This document shows positions 35,303 through 49,000 of a stretch of DNA of 64,000 nt, piece by piece. The position numbers were made by a program, and so were the translations under genes. The stretch's first letter is position 1. The number at the start of each line of letters is the position of its first letter. The notes below the pieces were generated by a model. The model was not told where the DNA came from, ran no database searches, and saw nothing but the letters and a program-made list of their open reading frames with translations. Origin of the DNA: Karstenula rhodostoma CBS 690.94 (Eukaryota; Ascomycota; Dothideomycetes; Pleosporales; Didymosphaeriaceae); the NCBI GenBank assembly GCA_010093485.1, contig MU001499.1, positions 1,875,397-1,939,396 of the forward strand. The letters are read 5' to 3'.

Positions 35303-38300
35303 GTGTGGTGGGTGCGGGGGGATTGTAGACGATGGTGATGTTGATAGATTTTTCAGCGTTTGCGCTTGGTTATACGTATACGACGTTGGTATTACGTTTT
35401 CGTGCATCGGTCTTCTCTGGTGGTTTCATCGCCTTGTGATGGTGATGGTGGCGCTCCCGGACGGCGTCTGTCACTCTTGCACACAACCCACCTCCACCAC
35501 GCCGCGCCGTGGTTGCTTCTCTCCTACTCTTTAGCCAGTGCTTTTCCTGTGTATTCTTCCCCATATTGTCGTTTTCGGTCACACGACATACACGCGCCTT
35601 TGGTCTCTTTAAAACAGGAGATGTGAAATAGTATCGGAGTACGCGTATTTGCGGAAGAGAAGGCAAGGGGATGTATTAATAAGAAACCCCCTCCCGCGCC
35701 GCTCCGCCCACATGAAACTGTGCGGGGGCGTTTAAAAACGCACGCCGTGTGGCTGCTATGAATTACTTTGGAACCGACTCGGGTAGAGCGCGCGCGTCGC
35801 ATAGTATGGGTGTTCTCGTATCTTTTTGGATTGGAGCGAGGACTGGCCATGGTTATATTTTATTGCTTCTTATGGGTGGCCTGGGCTAGCTAAGTTTTGT
35901 ATCTTGACGTTAGCCTGTGCTGTGTGGGATTGCTTTAGATTGCAAACTACCTCTCCCTTGGCCGCGAATAAGTGGGCGTGCGCCCCACCATCTAGGAGCG
36001 CTTACTCCATGAGGGGGTTTTATGTCGGTTTGGGATTACAGGGAGGGGTGGGTTTATGTGGGGTTGGTTGGTTGGGGAGGAAGCAGGGCGAGCGAGATGT
36101 GAACCCGTGCATTGGATACTTCTGACACCAATCGAAGCACGCCTTCAGTTCAGTCGCATAACATGATGCTGCCATGTTTCCGTGCATGACTCCTCACCAG
36201 GGGACCTCAACCTCTGTTTCCTACATTTTGTGCGGGTGTCCGTCTTAGGAGCGCTCACGCCTTGCTCGAGTAGCGTTGCAGTTTTGTTATGTGAGAGGAG
36301 GGCGGAAGGTTCCTAGTCGTTCTTACGGCTAGTGTGGAGAGAAAGCGGCGCGAAACATATCGATCGAGGAGCTTGAATGTGATACGGAACTTAACACTAT
36401 GACAGTTGCATTGGTGGTTACTTTATACCATTCGTCCCTTCCTTCCCCGTTCGCGAACATGAGTTCGCGCGTTGGCGTTCAGGAACGCCCACGCCATGGT
36501 GCTTTCTGGGTTGGTTTTGAACTGTGAGCGGGAGACGGGAGGTTGGTTTGCATGACTTTTATCCTCTTGTGCTAATTGAATGTTGGTGCGGGAGGAAGGA
36601 GGGCAAGACATGCTGAGCAATTTTCCTGTCTTTCTATGAGGATCTGAGCAGTCGTAGCTAGGTATGATACAAAACCCTGTGGGTTTTGAATGGTCTTCTC
36701 TTCTTTCGCGAAATATGCTGGTGTTTGTCTCGTGCCCGGCATAGAACATAATCTGATGTTGAGTGTTCTTCGAGTAGACCAAAGTAGAGAACTTCGACGA
36801 GAAGGGTTCGACTGCTTAGCCGCTTGTTGATGCCAGCGAGGCTAAGCTGACTCTTATGCTATACGGCTTATGCCATTTCCGTGCTTACTTTCTCACATGA
36901 AGAGATTGGATGGATTTTTGCTTGCCGCCGCCACGGAACACGGACGGTCGTCGTCTGCTTTTCAGAAATGAGAAAAGTAGAGTAGAAGACTTAGGTCGGG
37001 GCTGCAGCACGAGAGTCATGCGCAGTGAGTGTATCGGTTTATAATACATATAGAAGGGCGCAAGATCACATTGCGCGTGTTGCTCGTCTATTTTCGAAGG
37101 TTTTTTCTCGCATAAGGGAAAATGGCATATTCTTTTCTGGTCCCCGACAGAGATCATTGCGAGGGCCGTCTTTGACTTTTGACCCCGAACCACAAATACT
37201 TGGGTTGATAACATGCAAAACTTTGTCAGAAGAAGAGCACCCATATTCAGCACTCTAGCTTAAATGTGAATTCCACGCACTATAATATGATGAGGTTTCC
37301 CTTTTTGTTGAAATATTCTGTATTGATATATAAAGCGGTCCCCTCTGCATGTAGCGTTACACTTTCTTTTTCCGTCGTGTATAGCAGTCGGATAGACCAA
37401 CGCTTGTTTCTGGTTGGACAAGGGACCGGATTCTGCGGATGGTCTCCAAGTTGATGTTTGGGGTTCATGAAAAACGGATTCGATACCCTTCAAATGAGTT
37501 CACCCTCCCCTAAACGGTGGCTTACTCGTCTCTTGGTAGAAGTGATTGGGTATGAGTAGATCCAAAACAAGGAGATAACGAGGGACTAAGATGCAGGTAG
37601 GCGGATGGATACACATGCCTCACTGCAGCATGACTTCGATGGGGGGATGAGAGCCACTCTGCGACCTCACGTGTTTGGCCACGAACCAACACCCCGCATA
37701 TACCGCTTTTGTGGAAGCTTTGAGAGTCCGCGCACCATGAGCCCAAGAGAACCACAATTTTAGCGCACAAGAAGCTCCACTATGCGTCAAATCACCATCT
37801 ATCGTGTTTGAGTGGAAGTAAAGAGTATATGTGAAGACCGCAAGGTATCTTCCTCAATCATTTTACATTGAGAGACCCATGGTTGTCTAATTCCGACTTA
37901 TTTTTATTTCCGCCATGTCAAGCAGGGAGAAAAGAATTTTTTTTCATATAGAAGACAGTTATGGGATTTGAGAAACACGCAGCGTCCATACTGTTGCGGA
38001 TTGCGTTACTTAAGACACTGGTCTGGTTGTAACTAACGTTTTAAAGGAGAGAGAAGAAACCCCGTTTCCACCTTAGTAACTTCGTTTGTTCAGGTATATA
38101 CACTGTGCTCAGAGATTTGGGAGCTCCTAAAGGCTACGCAGCATGGTATCACGAAGTTGGTTACTCTAGCTGACGTTCGATAATCGGCGGCCCATAGTGC
38201 CTTGCGCTGCGCATTTTGATGAAAGTCGAAAAGATAGTTTTGTGGTGAAAACCAAAGATTGGGAGAGCGAACGCCCTTTTGAGGGTAGAGGGGCGGGCTC

Positions 38301-41011
38301 TGTACGGTATCGTTTGTGATCGTTCAATCTTGGAGGAAGAATGGAATGGACATGTCCACATGGCTTCGAGTAGCATTTAATTTCTAAAAGAAAGAAGCTT
38401 CGCCCACATCGAGTCTATCGTCGTCCACTTTGGAGTTCTGCAGACGACTCGCTCCCCAAGAGATCGAGTTTATCCCTTCCCAAACACTTGGCTTCCTATA
38501 ACACGAAAGACCAAGCTTTTCTGGTATTCTCAAGAATAGTGGTGCGAATCGGAAAATCAAGATCTGCTCAATGTGGATTTACGCAAGAAGCTGGCGTACG
38601 GCTCATTTATACATATGGTATTGATGTTTTTGTTAAGTTTGACTAAGAGAGAGGGTAACCCAGCACATAAACGAGTTTCCTGCATTCCTTGGCTTTGAGG
38701 ACCCAGGATCCACATAATTGGCAGGTGGTCGGATTTTGATAGTCCGCTCGCAAAATACGTTGTTGGAGATATAAATGTCGCCCCAAGTGCGACTGCCCAT
38801 GTCTTTCTCATTAATCTTTTTTTGAAAGGCTCACGGAAGAGCGAGGAGCGGGGTGTTCATGAGAACGGGTGTATTTATGAGGTTTGGACGGAGATCGTCT
38901 CCCAAGTCTCGCACCAGAATCCAGGATGGCTTCTGAGCCTGTTTAAATCATGCTGTATCTGTGAACGCGATTTGAATATAACAGGGTGCAACAATCAGAC
39001 GTGCAGGGCATTAGGTCTGAATAGCTGGAACTGAGCGCCGCATTAGCTGTACGCGTTTGATTTGAAGCTGGCTCGCCGCAAGGTTCCCCGCGGAGTTTTG
39101 GAGTCCAAGTATCATACAAAAGACATGAATGCTAATAACGTCCTCTTTTGGTAAGGTGCGGGTGGCTTGGTGAGCAGAGGTGCGACGGTGTAGGATCCAG
39201 GCTTCAAATGCCACAGGGGTCGAGCCCGACTTTCTGATCATCTACTCACCGATATCATGCTCGACTGTTACATAAATTTGCACATAACTAGCTTTTGATG
39301 GCTGCGATTTCGACGAATAAAGGGGCGACCATAACTTGTGCAGCACATCAGAAAAGCAGCACCCAGATCAGGTCGGACTTGTATGGACCTTGGAGTTCGT
39401 TTCCATCAGCCATTTGAAGGTGTGTTTTTCGAGAAACCGAGAGGGGTTCGATCTCATAAGCGTTTTGTAGAATTCTTTTAGCTGGATTAAGGAAGCAGTG
39501 CGAGGATGGATGAAAGAAGAAGCGGCTCTCTTATACAGCACATCGCCGGAGGACATGGCTTAGTAGTAGCTGATGCATGACTTTTACCAGTATCTTAAGG
39601 GAACTATGACAAGTTCATCTTCCATAGACAGATGCGTAGAGTCAGAAATCTCCCAGAACGCATGCGAGGAAATTTCTGGCGTTTTTAGAGTCCGCTCACC
39701 ATCGTTTATTGTAATCCAGAAAGCGTGTTCCGCGCGTTCTCATTATTCGAGCTTATTCGAGATCCGATTGTTGACGAGGGTATCCTCCGTGCTACTTACG
39801 TGAGAACTACCACGGGCATGGTCGAATCGAGGTAGTAAGGACATTGTTTTGAGACCAAAGTTGTCAGGTTGTTCCCGGATTCTGTGCATGTACTATTGTT
39901 GGTATCTAATAAACCGTATTTCCACCATGTACTCGTAGTACTGTCATTTTAGGCCTCTGGAAAGGTATACGTTCATCGCTAGTTTTGTATGATTGATGGT
40001 CTAAGGAGGGAAAGCATGAGTCCGGTGACCCGTCACTCAGGAGTAAGATCAGTGTCATATACCGCATATGATCTTTCGAGCGATGAGATTAAGGCCAAAT
40101 TACCAACCTGAATCATGCATTTCTCTCAGCTTGAGATCTACGTTAAGGCTATGGACTTTTGAGTCTGAAACAGCACGGAGCATGCTCCGCCTTTCCATGT
40201 GTTATATCGTAGTTATTCACGTTTCTGTACTAATGCACGCACTGAGGGAGAGAATTCGCTTACACATATTTGTTAGTTATATAATTTGAGAGAGGGGGCC
40301 GCAAAAAAGCGCAATGAAAGTAATCAAAACCGTAGATTAGTAGGTTCTGAAATTACGTTTGTTGCTAAGTGTTAGATAGAATAGAGGCGTGTCTCTCACC
40401 TAATTTGATTCCCCTTCGCAATCTTTTCGGGACGATAATACACCATCTTGATCGAGGTCGAGAGGAGTAAGTGCCGGTCCAGATGACACAACGCGTAGAT
40501 TATCGATAATACGTTCGAAGTGCCATGTTTTTTGACTCGCCATTTTGTGACGAGAATGACGGAGTTCTCGGAGATTGTCCTTATCATTCAGAACTCCGAC
40601 AAAATTGTCAGAGGACGGCCGGAACTGCCAGAGCTTGTCCTTATCCTGTTCGTCTGGATTTACGCTACTAGATGAGATCGGAAAATACTAGCATTAGTGT
40701 GCTGAACGATTCAACGTTAGCAAAGGCCAAAATTGGGATCCTAATAAACGTTGGACTGCTTTAGACATTTTCATCGTGTTCATCCCCCAGGACCCTCGGA
40801 GTTTAAACTACATCCGACAAGGCTGAGTTATTTTGATCACACGACACTTTCCCTGATATGGCATAGCGTTATCACACCCACGTGGAGGAACGCGGGGTGA
40901 CATCATTAGTATGACTGTTTGCTGGTCAATCTACCTCTTCTCCGACGAAGAGTTACCCGCGCTCCTCATTCAATTCTGCGCTGCAGGCCAACCCAACGGA
41001 AGTAAATCACC
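35303..41011 (-). repeat. Gene-free block with degenerate repeats in minus orientation (array 2)
   Basis: About 5.6 kb without any recognisable gene. The first few hundred bases are probably UGGT 3' region and the last hundred the MFS promoter. On the minus strand the block shows motifs close to array 1. The reverse complement of 36481-36500 is AGGAACGCC-side sequence reading ACCATGGCGTGGGCGTTCCT. That of about 37716-37738 contains CATGGTGCGCGGACTCTCAA. Related GAGCGGACT motifs lie near 38740 and 39690. A 15-bp element gagmTTGTCCTTATC recurs exactly 60 bp apart at 40571 and 40631. The match to array 1 is weaker than the matches within array 1. A shared origin is an inference. Confidence 0.45.
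40879..40884. promoter_or_regulatory. CACGTG E-box upstream of the MFS gene
   Basis: A palindromic CACGTG, within CCCACGTGGA, lies about 130 bp before the MFS start codon. Such sites bind basic helix-loop-helix regulators in fungi. A single six-base match can occur by chance. Confidence 0.3.
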
Positions 41012-42447
41012 ATGGCGCAACAGGAGGATGGCAGCGCGACGGCTCTGCAAGAGCTCCAGCAACCCTCTCCAAGTCGAGCTGAACAGCATCAAGAGCAAGC
41101 CCCAGTAAACCGAGACTACGATAGAAAGAGAATACTGGTTCTCATCGGCTCGGCATTGTCTCAATTGCCAATATGGGGTAACTAACCTGGCGACTGACCA
41201 AAACTCAACTTACGAGCATAGGTTTCGCCATGAGCTACGGCGTACTACAAGAGTACTACTTTGACCATTGGACTCTTGACGGCGGCCGCGAGCTCACAGG
41301 CATCATCGGCACGACGTCCAACGGCGTCATGTACATGTCGATGCCATTCCTCTTCGCCCTGTTCACTCGACGATGGGTCCGCTTCCGCCAGACAGCAGCG
41401 GCGTTTGGCGCCGTTCTCGCGTGCGCCAGCTTCATGCTGTCGGCGCTCAGCACCCACGTGTGGCACCTCATCGCAACGCAGGGTGTACTGGCAGCTCTGG
41501 GCTGCACCCTCGTGTTCAGCCCGCTCACGCTCTCCCTCGGCGAATGGTTCAACACGAACAACCGCATCTGCAACCGCGCCGTAGCCTTCGGCATCTGCCT
41601 GTCGACCAAGAACATCGTCGGCTCCGCCTGTCCCTTCTTCTTTCGCGGCCTGCTCGACCGCTACGGCTTCCGAACGACCCTGCTCGCCTGGGGCGCCCTC
41701 ATGATCGGCACCGCGCTCCTCTCCATCTCCATGATCGCCACGCCCCGCTCAAGCCTGCCCCTCACCGCTACCCGCCCCCGCAAGATCCCCTGGCAATTTC
41801 TCCGCCACAAGACCTTCTGGATCTACAGCACCGCGACCCTCCTCCAGAGCGCCGGCTACGGCATCCCACAGACCTACCTCACCGAATACGCCAGAAACGT
41901 GTCCGCGCTGTCGCCCACCTTCTCCACCCTGCTCATCACCCTCATCAACATCCCCGGCATCTGCTCCTCGACCTTCTTCGGCTTCCTGAGCGATAACAAG
42001 CACTTCCAACTCTCCGCGCAGACAGTCACTGCCATCTCCGCCATCAGCTCAGCCCTCGGGACGTTTCTCTTCTGGGGCCTCGCCGCCCGCGGAGGCACCG
42101 CGCTGCTGGTTCTGTTCGCCATCACATTTGGGTTTTTCGCCAGTGGGTACAGCGCCACCTGGGGCGGCACGATGAACGACATGGAGCGCGAAGCGGCGGA
42201 GCGAAACGAAGCCATCGACAGCGGCGTCTTGTACGGGCTGCTAAACGGCGCGCGAGGCATCGGCTATGTCGCTGGCGGGCTTGTCAGCGTTCCGCTCGTG
42301 AAGGCCGGGAGCACGACGTCGCTTGGACGTTTTGGCTATGGGACGACGTATGGCCCCCTGATTGTATTCACGGCGTTGTCGCTGGCGTGCGGCGGATGCG
42401 GGATCGTCTTTCGACCTAAGTGGAAGCGTCTTCTTCCCACAAGGTGA
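41012..42447 (+). CDS. Major facilitator superfamily transporter, monocarboxylate-porter type
   Basis: Two exons (41012-41177, 41222-42447) with a 44-nt intron (GTAACT..TAG) give 463 residues. A polar Gln/Glu-rich N-terminus of about 40 residues precedes the first membrane helix (ILVLIGSALSQLPIWGFAMSYGVLQEYY). The rest shows repeated hydrophobic segments consistent with about 12 helices. These include TGIIGTTSNGVMYMSMPFLF, WHLIATQGVLAALGCTLVFS and TLLITLINIPGICSSTFFGF, plus a cytosolic central loop near PRKIPWQFLRHKTFW. The architecture and the GVLQEYY motif fit the fungal Mch family, whose members move monocarboxylates or riboflavin. The substrate is not determined. The gene borders repeat array 2. 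Confidence 0.88.
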
Positions 42448-43050
42448 TGGCGAGATAGTAGTGTTGATGGGTCGCATGCTAATCTGCCCGCAAAGTCTCG
42501 CCAGGAGGTATCCCCTCTAGGTTTTGATTGGCGTGTAACGTGTGTGAGGGTAAGTGCCTATCTGGGCCCAGAACACACGTGGCGTCTCTACAAGGCCGAT
42601 TTGTAGTATTATCCTTCCCGACTCTTAGACACGTACTCCACCCCCCTTTCCTCCTACTCCCCCCCTTTAGCATGTGTACGTAGCTTGTCGAGTCCCAATC
42701 TCATTTTCCCCAGTGCCGTAAATTCAACTGGACTAGTACGTTCTCGGACATGAACAAACTTCCCACCTAAACAACACCAAATCTCGACAGTGACTTCCAC
42801 CCAGCCGAGAAGCCGTAGCAAAACGTCCCCGCCGCAGCTGCTGCTACTGCCACGACTACCCGTCAACGCCCCTTCACTCCCCGTGGGAGGTAGATTGTTT
42901 CTTCCCGAGCTGCAACACACCACCAAAACCACATCACACTCCACCACAATTCCAAAAAACGCGATAAACTTTTAGCGCCATACATACACCCATACGCCCG
43001 CTAAACCCCCCACCCATTTTTCCATTCCACCCACTATCCACACACCTCAC
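42448..43050. other. Convergent spacer between MFS and GCN1
   Basis: About 600 bp between two 3' ends, C-rich on the plus strand near 42640-43050. The short ORFs in it show no domain. Confidence 0.4.
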
Positions 43051-46000
43051 TTAATTCTGCGCAAACACATCCCCCAACTCCACCATGCCCACACTCCACA
43101 CCTCCCTCTCATCCTCGACCTCATCCCCACTAAGTCCCAATCCACCCTCACCCCCTTCTGCCTCCCTCCTCTCCCTCGCCTGCCCCGCCAACCTCAACGC
43201 AACCCTCTTGAAATAATCTCCCATAGACCGCTGCGGGCCGGCACCAAGCTCCTTCCCATGTGCAGCAATGTACTTGTCGAAGACAGCAGCCTCCTCGTCG
43301 ACGACGCTGAAGATTGCGAGGAACGCCTGCTCGGCGCCGAGCTTGACCGGGATCACGGGGTCGCGGACGGAGGCGAAGATGGGCGGCGTGAGGAGCGCAA
43401 TGTGCGGGCGGATGAGGTCATTGTGGGTGCGTGCGATGGTGCGCAGGACCACGAGCGCGAGGCGCCGCGTGTCGCTGGGATTTCCGGGTGCGACGACGGG
43501 CGCAAGGGCTTCGAAGAGGGGTTTGGTGTGGTCGTAGGATTTGGGGGCGCTCTCGAGAAGCCTAGGTAAGATTAGTAAGGTGAAAGGGGAGAGGGGGGGA
43601 TAGAGGGAGACATACAGGTATTTGCCTGACGCGAGGACGGCGTTGTCGCGCACCAGGGCCTGCGAGGAACCAATGCCCTTGGAGATTGTTTCTACAGTCT
43701 CGTCCGGGAAGTTGACAATCAGCGCATCGGGCGAGTCAAGCAAGACAGCGTTTAGAGCTAGGATTGATGCCTTGCTGAAGTGCGTGGTCAGCACGCGGGT
43801 CTTGATGAGGCCGCTGGCGGTCTCTGCTGGTAAAACACCGATCAGTGCACCTAGGAGACGCGCGTGGGTGATGGCCATGGCATCATCCTCGTCACCGGCG
43901 TCCGTGTCGATCAAACCCAAGATGGCGTTCCTGCTCGTATCGTTCATGGATTTGCCGGCCTTGCTTACGACCTCGAAGAGCGCCTTGAGCATGGCGGTCT
44001 TGACTGCTTGGTCGGTCGTCTTAGATCCCGCGACCAACTCCGCAATCAAAGGATCCACCCTAGGCGTGAGCTTGATAAGAGTGCCGAGCGCCTTAGCCGC
44101 ACGCGCACGCAGAACTTCGGAAGATGTATCGGCCAGAGATTTTGCAAACGTACGTTGCAGCTGCGGCAAGAAAGGCTTGAGGAACGTAGGAATCTTCTCG
44201 AGAAGATTGTTGAGCGTGAGCAAAATGGCGGCCTTGACTTCTGTGGAGCGTTCGGTGACCACACGGATAAGAGGACCCGTGATCTGCGTAACGAAAGGCT
44301 GCAGGGCCTTTGCGTCAGTGCGCTCAATTATGTCTGAAATTGCAAGAGCGGCCTGTGTTCGCTGGTCCGTAGACCCATTCATAAGACCCTGCAAGAAAAT
44401 CGGCAGAACAGCGCTGATACCCTTCGGTAGAGAGAAGCCAGGGAGGTTGTGGCCGGCCACGCCAACTTGCTGGAGTGATTGGCGCGTAGAGATGACGAGC
44501 GATTCCATTTCCTCTTTGCGTAGCTGTTTGGTGAGAGCGCTGAGCGCAGTCCATGCTGCTTTGACAACGTCCTTGTCGCTGTCGTCGAAGGAGATGAGCA
44601 GGACGCGGATGAGATCGGGATAGTACCGAGAAAAGTCGACGTCACTCTCTTCGAAGAATTTGGCGAGGTGATAGTCGGCCTTTGCGCGCCTGTTCTCATC
44701 GTCGTGCTTCATCAACGTCAACATGACACTCATGGCTGTGTTGAGACCATCATACTCGTCGACCGAAACTAGCACAGCGTCGAAAGCATCTTCAAGCTCT
44801 TGCCTGAGATCATCGTCCTTGCACCTAATAACATTGTCCATGATGGTATTGAGGACGTTGGGCAAGCGCCGAGCCATAGCGCTGCTAGCGACCTCAGCAA
44901 GAGATGCGATGGCCCGGGCATTGAAACCAGACATTGGTGACTTGAGTAGGGTCGGCAAGAGGTTGGGTAGGATGACGTTGGATCGCGCATTGTCCGTCAG
45001 CAAAGTAAGAAGCGCGGAGAGAGCGTTTTGCGCATTGTCATCGCTGCGGAGTAGAGACAACAAATGGGGTAGAACTTGATCGATCGTCTTCTTGCCAAGA
45101 ACCGCTTGTAGGGCGTCGAAGGCTTCAGCAGCTGCTTCACGAACCTCCACGTTGGGATCAACGAGAGCGGACCGTACAACTTGGATGAGAGTCTTCTCGT
45201 AGTCTTCGAGTTGCTCAGGCGACGCGGCTGCGATCAACTCCTTCAGAGCCATGCAAATACCCTGCTTGGCATCCGTGTCAGTGGATTGCAAGCCTTCTTC
45301 CAAAGTAGGCAACAAGGTCGCGAGTACACCGTCTCCAGCTTTGCGAATGAGTTCTCCAAGTGCGTTGCCAGCAATAACCTTTTGGTCCATGTTGGAGCTG
45401 GCGAGGCGGCGAATGATGAGCTGGGTAAGAGTTGGGATGAGCTCGCGTAGGGTGCGCGGAGTAGCGACGAGTGCTTTCCAGACATTGATTGCGGCGGATC
45501 GGACAAGCCCGGAGATATCGTTGCGACAAATGTACAGGGCCGAGAGGACCTTGTTCCGCTTTTCTTCTCCAAGAACGTCCAACAGAGATTGGCCCGCTTC
45601 CTTGGCACCCTCTTCAACTTCGTCGTCGTCATCTGCTTTGCCGCTGATACCAGTGAGGTTGAACAGCAAGTCTCCGACGAGCTCGACGGAACTAAGACGG
45701 ATACGGTGACTGTCATCCGCAAGACCACGCTCGAGTTCGGGTAGGAGGAGGTCAATGGCCTTAGTAGCAAAGTTCTTGACCAAGAGTCGACCAGCGCGCA
45801 ATGCAGTGTCTCGGATTGATTCCACATCGTCTGCGAGTCCCTCAAGAATAGGTGGAATAATCTTGCTGAGGTAGTTGGCAAAGCTGTTGCCAAAGCATGC
45901 TGGCAAGAAGATGAAAAGAGACATGAAGCCTTCCCGCACGGATGGCTTGCTGCTCGCCACGTTTTGTAAGATGCTTGGTAGGGTTTCCTCCAAGCGTCCC

Positions 46001-49000
46001 GTGCCCAATCCAGCAAGTACTTCGGAAAGAGCTTGAGCGGACCCCAGACGGTCTCCAGCTCCGGTGTCGGATTTGAGGGTTGCCATGAGACTGGGAATGA
46101 GATCTGGCAGCGCATCTTCTCCAAGCTTTTCCATGAGCGAACCCAGAGCTTTGGACGCGGTTGCACGAGTTGTGGGAACAGGGTCGACGATGGCGACACG
46201 CAAACCGGCGACCAAGATGGGAAGATGTGCGATAAGATCCTTCCGCTCTGTAAGGTGGGCAAGACTGCCGATAATCTGGGCTGCCTTGCGCTTGGTTGCT
46301 GAGCGGTCGCCCAGGCCTCGCTCGAGAATGCGCACGACAAGCGCGAGAGACGGGGCATCTAGGTAATGTGCAAATTGAATCTTGATGAGAGCGTCAAGAG
46401 CAGTATCTGTGTGCTTGGTCGGGTCGCTGAGAGCCTTCAGCAATATGCTCACAACACTCTTGACCTCGGGGTTACTGATGACTTCACCAAAGCGTTGCAG
46501 ACTGCGATTAGCAGAGTTACGGACTTCCTTGTGACTATCAGTCAGGACTGTGGTTAGAGGCGGAATGATGTCAGGCAAGCTCAAAGCCAACTGCTGCGGG
46601 TCGAGGTAAGCCATGGCACCCAAAGAATCGCAAGCACCCTTCTTGCTTCGCCATTGATCGTCATCAAGACCATCCAAAAGAGTCGGTAAAACTTGTCTGA
46701 CACCGTAAGAGCTGAGCGTAGAGAAGCAGGTTTTCGCGGCGTCCAAACACGCCTCTCGCACATCAGTACTTGAGTCGCCGAATCCAGCTAGCAGTTGTGG
46801 AACAAGCTGGATAACATAAGGCTCAAACACGCGACCCAAGATCAGAGAGAACAACTCGTAAGCAAGGAAAACACCTTGGCGCTGGTGAACCTCCTTCTTG
46901 TTCTCGGTGGCGCTGCGCAGGGTGGACATGATGCGGTATTGCTTGATGATGCTGATGCCCTTGCCACTGACTATCCCAGCGAGACCGTAGGCGGCACCAC
47001 GCTGAGCGGGGTATTTCTTGGATTGTAACAATTGTTCCAACATTTGCTCGACGTAGGTCTGCAGTTCTTGCTCGGACGTTCGCACCAGTGGCGGCAAGCA
47101 TTGGGCGACGGCGTACTGCACTGTTTCGGAAGGAGTACTCAGGGTCGCCAACAAGCGCTGAACGACCTCGGGGACCCGTTTGTCGCCCTTCTTCAAGTGT
47201 CTCCCCAATGCACCGTAAAGGATGATGACGGCCTCGTTGACTTGATCATACATTTCCGACTTCCGCTCCGGGCTTTCGAGAGCAGACTCGAACAGTTCCA
47301 TCAGTGGTTCCACTTTAGACTGAGCCTTCTGAGTGATGACAGATGTAGCAGCTTCAACCATTCCATCTCGAACTGTAGCACTTCTATCCCCAAGGGGGCC
47401 ATCGTAAACCATGAATTGCAGAAAGTCGACGAGATCTTCATCCTTGAAGGAAGACGTCATTTCTTTGAAGGCAAGCGCAATGCCGTCTCTTGATTCCCAT
47501 GGATCGCGCAGGTCGACTTTTCGCGGCATGCCGTATTCGTCTCGCTCGGGCATCCTCGGCTTAGCTTTCTCCTTGTACGACTCCTGGAGGGTACTGAGGG
47601 TTTCATGGAATATTGCCGCGTAAGTGGACACGGTCTCGCCGATTGAACGTGCTGCTGCCCGTCGTAGCTGCTTATCCAGAGAATCCAAGTACGGTGTCAT
47701 CTTAGCCGCAACATTTGCGTCTATTCGAAGCTCATTGTCATCCCAAATTGTGCGCGCTAGCTCAACATTCTCCTCGACATCATCGTGGCAGGCCAGCCAA
47801 ACCTCTTCACTAAATGGCTGGTCGTTCATGTCGAGTTCGGCATCGATTGCTTGCAGCACTGTTGTCCGTACCGACACCTCTGGGACAATGATCCCTTTGA
47901 GCAGGGCTGCTAGTTCTTTATCTGTGATAGTCGGAGCCAGTCCACGAGCCAAGTCCATAATGCAGTCTTTGATGATCTTGTAGTGTTGGTTATAATACTG
48001 CATGGAAGCTATCAAGGTCTCGATGAGTTGCTTGCGCGGGAGTCGATTGTCGGTACCTGAAGACGTAAGCTAGAGGTTATGAAAGGCAGGTGGGTGTAAC
48101 ATACACGAGTTCGTGTGAAACGATATGAATTCGATGGCCAGGATCAGTTGTTCATCGGCTTCTTCAGGCTCTGGACGACCTATGCCGCCTTTCTCGAGGA
48201 CGAGGAAGATGAGCGGGAAACAGTAAGCAAGGGAAACCGCATCCAATGGGCGTTGGTCGCTCAAGAAGCGAAGGCGGTAGAGCACTCGCGTGATCATATC
48301 TGCGAACAGTGAGCGTTGACCTTATGTAAAAAGGTGTATCCTACCTCCTAGATCCTCTGTTTCGTACTCGGCCGGTAGCTGTATGGACCCTATGGTTCTC
48401 AAAGTAGCAATTCCGACGAATGGTCTATATTGGGCCAGGCGGGACGAGGCTTGCTCGGAAAGTTTGATGTATGCAGTTGCGGGTAGATCCCCAAGTAACA
48501 AGCCAGCACCGGCGCGAATAGCTTGGATGAGAAGGTTGACCGCGGGGCCCATCCACTGTTCTGCTTCAGTAGGCGGACCTGTTGCCAAACTTCGTATAAT
48601 GCCAGCACCACGCCTCATCTTCCGCTCAATACCCGCGACTTGTTGCCTAATGGTAGCCTCCTTGGCCAGCTGAGCTTTGACTTTGGCCTGCTCATCAGCA
48701 GTAAGCTTTTTGGTCTGACCTGTTTTCTGCGCCAACTGGGCCCTCAACTCCTCTTCCCACTTCAATGTATCGTAATCTTTGGTATTCTTGTCGATCGTGA
48801 CGGGCGCCTTCTTCGAAAGGACATCAATATATGCGGTACCTTCTGGTGTCCGGAAGATTGCGGCTTCTGTCGGACCGACGGTTTCCAGCTGCTGTGAGTC
48901 AAGATCTTCGCTGAATTGATCGACAATAACCGGTAGTGCAACGTCTGGGGCAACAAACGCCAGATCAGTATAGGCGCTGTACGCGGCTTGAATGATAGAC

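Noticed and set aside
28015..42447. Secondary-metabolite cluster around the P450 and the MFS transporter
   Set aside because: The two are 11 kb apart with UGGT and a repeat block between them, and no synthase or other tailoring gene is present.
43622..44623. 333-codon plus-strand frame inside GCN1
   Set aside because: Antisense shadow of GCN1 HEAT repeats, with no independent domain.
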